This document shows positions 5,390-7,028 of a stretch of DNA of 7,028 bases, piece after piece. Position numbers and translations under genes: made by a program. The stretch is from Nitrospirota bacterium (GTDB lineage Bacteria; Nitrospirota; Thermodesulfovibrionia; UBA6902): positions 1 to 7,028 of the forward strand of contig WFVK01000299.1 in NCBI GenBank assembly GCA_015491705.1, in the 5' to 3' direction. The notes under the pieces were generated by a model. That model ran no database searches and was not told the DNA's origin. It saw only the letters and a program-made list of their open reading frames with translations. Position 1 is the first letter of the stretch; every line of letters begins with the position of its first letter.

Positions 5390-6907
5390 TTATGTAATTG
5401 ATAGCCGCCGTATTCTCTCCCATGCTCTGAAGAAATCTCTAAGCCATGCATTGTACCCAAGCAATCGATATACTATCTTTCTTCCTGTCCTGATTATCTG
5501 GGCAGGAAGCAGTATCACTGTATGCAGAAACCTGCGAAACTCCATCTTTATTAATTCGTTTCCACGTGCCTTATTGGGCATCAACATTCCAAACCATGAC
5601 TTCAGGTTCCACGCCAGCGCCGCCATCACCATGTACGCCCAGTTGCTCTCCAAATCCCGCACCGGCACTCTCATCGCATTCACTCCGTTTTTTAATTGCT
5701 CTATTACATTCTCCTGATTGCATCGTTCATTTGCCAGCCTCACTACCTCTGCTGCCGTCAAATCCCTCCGCGTTGTGATATAGAAAAAATATCTGATATC
5801 ATCAAATAACACTGTTTCCCCTTTCTCTATACTGAGATTCTTTCTCACTACCACCATCCGGTATGTCCGCTTACACTTCACCGGCTTGTATTCAAATTCA
5901 GACACCTGTTCACTCTCCAGCTTTATGTTCCTGAATTCACGCTTACGCACTATCTGTTCTTTAATATTTTCAGGTTTCAACCGCTCTTTTGTCTTTACCT
6001 CATATTTCGGCTCTCGCTTTAATTCCTTCCAATTGCCCTCAGGAATATCTTCCGCTCGTTTTACAAATCCTTTGCACGCATCCATGCCAAATAAAAAATC
6101 TACGACTTCTGCCCACCTGTCAAAATTCTTTGTCAATGAAAAATCCGTGTCACCCCGTACACATATCTTCTTCGCATAAGGCTTCACCAAATCTATAGCT
6201 CGGTCTATCCATTCCGCTGCCCCCTGGTGGCTCGGCTCATTCCCCGGACGGTTCACCATGTACAGAACCTCTTTGGTGTTTGCCAATGAGATTATCAATG
6301 GCCCATATCCCCATATCCCGTCGTGCGATATCTCCATCCCCTTTTTGCACTCCCCAAGCGTCCGCGCTATTGTTCCGTCTACATCTATCAACGCTTCCTC
6401 CAGTCCCCCTTTTCTGCCTTCTGCCCACACACGCTTCCGGCTTGTGTTTATGCACTCCATCAATATTTCTATTCCCTCCCTGTCAAACCGGCGTGTGAAA
6501 TCTCCTGCCGTCGTAGGATCAGGTATCCTCTGTGCTCCCAATGCATTCATAAATACTTCATCATTCCTTCTTAACTCTATATCTTCCAGACGCATCCCCC
6601 CTGCCAATATGTTATAGGCTATGTTTAATACATGATCTGATTCATGATAGGGAACATGTACCTTTAGTAACTTCAGCTTTGCATTGATCTCTTTGACCAG
6701 TCCGATCTTCTTTACCATCTGATGGAATACTCCTATCCCCCCGCAATTGATCCCCTGTGTCTTCTCGCTCATTTCGTAATGTATGTTGCTGCCCTTCATT
6801 ATTGGCTCTGCTTGGTCTTTCCACTGTTTCCTCCCCAGACGACGTTCAATCCTCCGTTTACGATTCCTGATTATTTTGCTATACTTACGTTTAATTATTC
6901 GGTTCAC
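5390..6907 (-). CDS. IS1380-family DDE transposase
   Basis: A 505-residue DDE/RNase H-fold transposase (Transposase DDE group 1) that cuts and joins the ends of its own element. A basic N-terminus (K/R-rich, 1-30) is followed by the family hallmark block HESDHVLNIAYNILAGG (88-104), LEDIELRRND and IPDPTTAGDFTRRFD (128-142). Probable catalytic acids are Asp175/Asp177 in LIDVDGT, Asp253/Asp255 in RGDTDFS, and Glu399 in RCNQENVIEQLK. The C-terminal helices include NWAYMVMAALAWNLK (422-436). The gene starts with GTG at 6905-6907, supported by AAAGGGG eight bases upstream; the next ATG (residue 37) would remove much of the basic region. No frameshift or internal stop is present. Codon use and AT content differ from the phosphoketolase gene, as expected for a mobile gene. 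Confidence 0.93.
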   Translation of the reverse strand: MNRIIKRKYSKIIRNRKRRIERRLGRKQWKDQAEPIMKGSNIHYEMSEKTQGINCGGIGVFHQMVKKIGLVKEINAKLKLLKVHVPYHESDHVLNIAYNILAGGMRLEDIELRRNDEVFMNALGAQRIPDPTTAGDFTRRFDREGIEILMECINTSRKRVWAEGRKGGLEEALIDVDGTIARTLGECKKGMEISHDGIWGYGPLIISLANTKEVLYMVNRPGNEPSHQGAAEWIDRAIDLVKPYAKKICVRGDTDFSLTKNFDRWAEVVDFLFGMDACKGFVKRAEDIPEGNWKELKREPKYEVKTKERLKPENIKEQIVRKREFRNIKLESEQVSEFEYKPVKCKRTYRMVVVRKNLSIEKGETVLFDDIRYFFYITTRRDLTAAEVVRLANERCNQENVIEQLKNGVNAMRVPVRDLESNWAYMVMAALAWNLKSWFGMLMPNKARGNELIKMEFRRFLHTVILLPAQIIRTGRKIVYRLLGYNAWLRDFFRAWERIRRLSIT

Positions 6908-6909
6908 TT

Positions 6910-6978
6910 GAAATGCCCCTTTCTTTGGTTAGTCTTTTTTTTCGTGCTTCTATTTTAACCAATAGATTCGGGCATTTC
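6910..6978 (-). promoter_or_regulatory. Nested inverted repeat over the transposase RBS
   Basis: On the transposase-sense (minus) strand the 5' leader contains GAAATGCCC (plus-strand 6970-6978) and its complement GGGCATTTC (6910-6918), both perfect over 9 bases. Inside them lie TTGGTTA (6956-6962) and TAACCAA (6925-6931), perfect over 7 bases. The stems are separated by an internal loop of 6 and 7 bases and closed by a 24-base loop. The 3' outer arm contains the GGG of the ribosome binding site and ends three bases from the GTG start. In a transcript that enters from outside the element this fold would block translation initiation. Confidence 0.6.
6916..6922 (-). promoter_or_regulatory. Ribosome binding site of the transposase
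   Basis: AAAGGGG on the minus strand, eight bases before the GTG at 6907-6905. It decides in favour of the GTG start and overlaps the 3' arm of the nested inverted repeat. Confidence 0.6.
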
Positions 6979-6980
6979 TA
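6952..6980 (-). promoter_or_regulatory. Predicted internal promoter of the transposase
   Basis: On the minus strand a -10-like TAAAAT (plus-strand 6952-6957) and a -35-like TAGAAA (6975-6980, 4 of 6 consensus) are 17 bases apart. Transcription would start near 6944, inside the loop of the nested inverted repeat. The element's own mRNA would then lack the 5' arms and leave the ribosome binding site free. The boxes are weak, as is usual for transposase promoters. Confidence 0.4.
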
Positions 6981-7004
6981 TCTTCTACTGTTATGGGGCT
7001 TTAT

Positions 7005-7023
7005 AAATCACGCTTGTGTAAGG
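7005..7023 (-). repeat. Right terminal inverted repeat of the IS
   Basis: Read inward on the minus strand it begins CCTTACACAAGCG and continues with TGATTT. It matches the left end at 15 of 19 positions. It lies upstream of the transposase promoter. Confidence 0.7.
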
Positions 7024-7028
7024 TCTAG

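Larger units (their letters stand above)
5152..7023 (-). mobile_element. Complete IS1380-family insertion sequence
   Basis: An element of about 1,872 bp with one transposase gene on the minus strand, 238 bases of untranslated DNA after it and 116 before it. The ends are supported by imperfect inverted repeats that begin with CCT, as expected for the family, and the size fits the usual range of about 1.6-2 kb. The flanks TTAGT (5147-5151) and TCTAG (7024-7028) are not identical, so no target-site duplication of the expected 4-5 bp is evident. The right flank is only five bases long in this window. The transposase frame and both ends look undamaged, so the copy may be functional. Confidence 0.8.

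Noticed and set aside
6258..6617. Plus-strand open frame of 119 codons inside the transposase
   Set aside because: Shadow of the conserved IS1380 transposase frame on the other strand; low-complexity, S/P/I-rich translation.
1..7028. tRNA, rRNA or known riboswitch
   Set aside because: I saw no cloverleaf with the T-loop GTTCRANNC pattern in a proper arrangement, no rRNA signature, and no recognised riboswitch core.

Overview
The window looks like chromosomal DNA of a Gram-negative bacterium, probably an anaerobe from a deep-branching or sulfate-reducer-like lineage such as Nitrospirota or Desulfobacterota. That placement is an inference from a lipoprotein-type thiol-disulfide protein, heavy use of AGG arginine codons, and the style of the intergenic repeats; no marker gene fixes it. 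The left half (about 1-4040) is GC-richer, with well-spaced forward genes. The right half (about 4040-7028) is visibly AT-richer and holds accessory DNA: a toxin-antitoxin pair followed by an insertion sequence.

Left half, all forward: a small DUF1992 (DnaJC28-homology) protein at 134-505; a DsbA-family thioredoxin-fold lipoprotein at 661-1410; and a complete, canonical xylulose-5-phosphate/fructose-6-phosphate phosphoketolase at 1678-4038. The gaps of 155 and 267 bases hold short GTTCAGGGG-type repeats in both orientations and several hairpins. The phosphoketolase has a strong ribosome binding site and a plausible promoter with a perfect TATAAT box framed by two short palindromes. No acetate kinase or other phosphoketolase partner is in view.

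Right half: a PIN-like (DUF3368) toxin gene at 4256-4762 overlaps by 8 bases an antitoxin gene at 4755-5051, which joins a ribbon-helix-helix-like N-terminus to a UPF0175-like C-terminus. A good promoter (TTGACA, 17 bases, TATTCT) lies just upstream. It is followed at the expected start of transcription by a 26-base inverted repeat suited to autoregulation. Then comes a complete IS1380-family element, about 5152-7023, with one intact transposase gene on the minus strand. I identified its terminal inverted repeats by aligning the two ends (15 of the first 19 positions match).

The most interesting unlisted structure is at the transposase 5' end. A nested inverted repeat (9 bp plus 7 bp, all perfect) would hide the transposase ribosome binding site in transcripts that read in from outside the element. 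The element's own predicted promoter lies so that its transcript would lack the 5' arms. I found no clearly new multi-gene system in the window.
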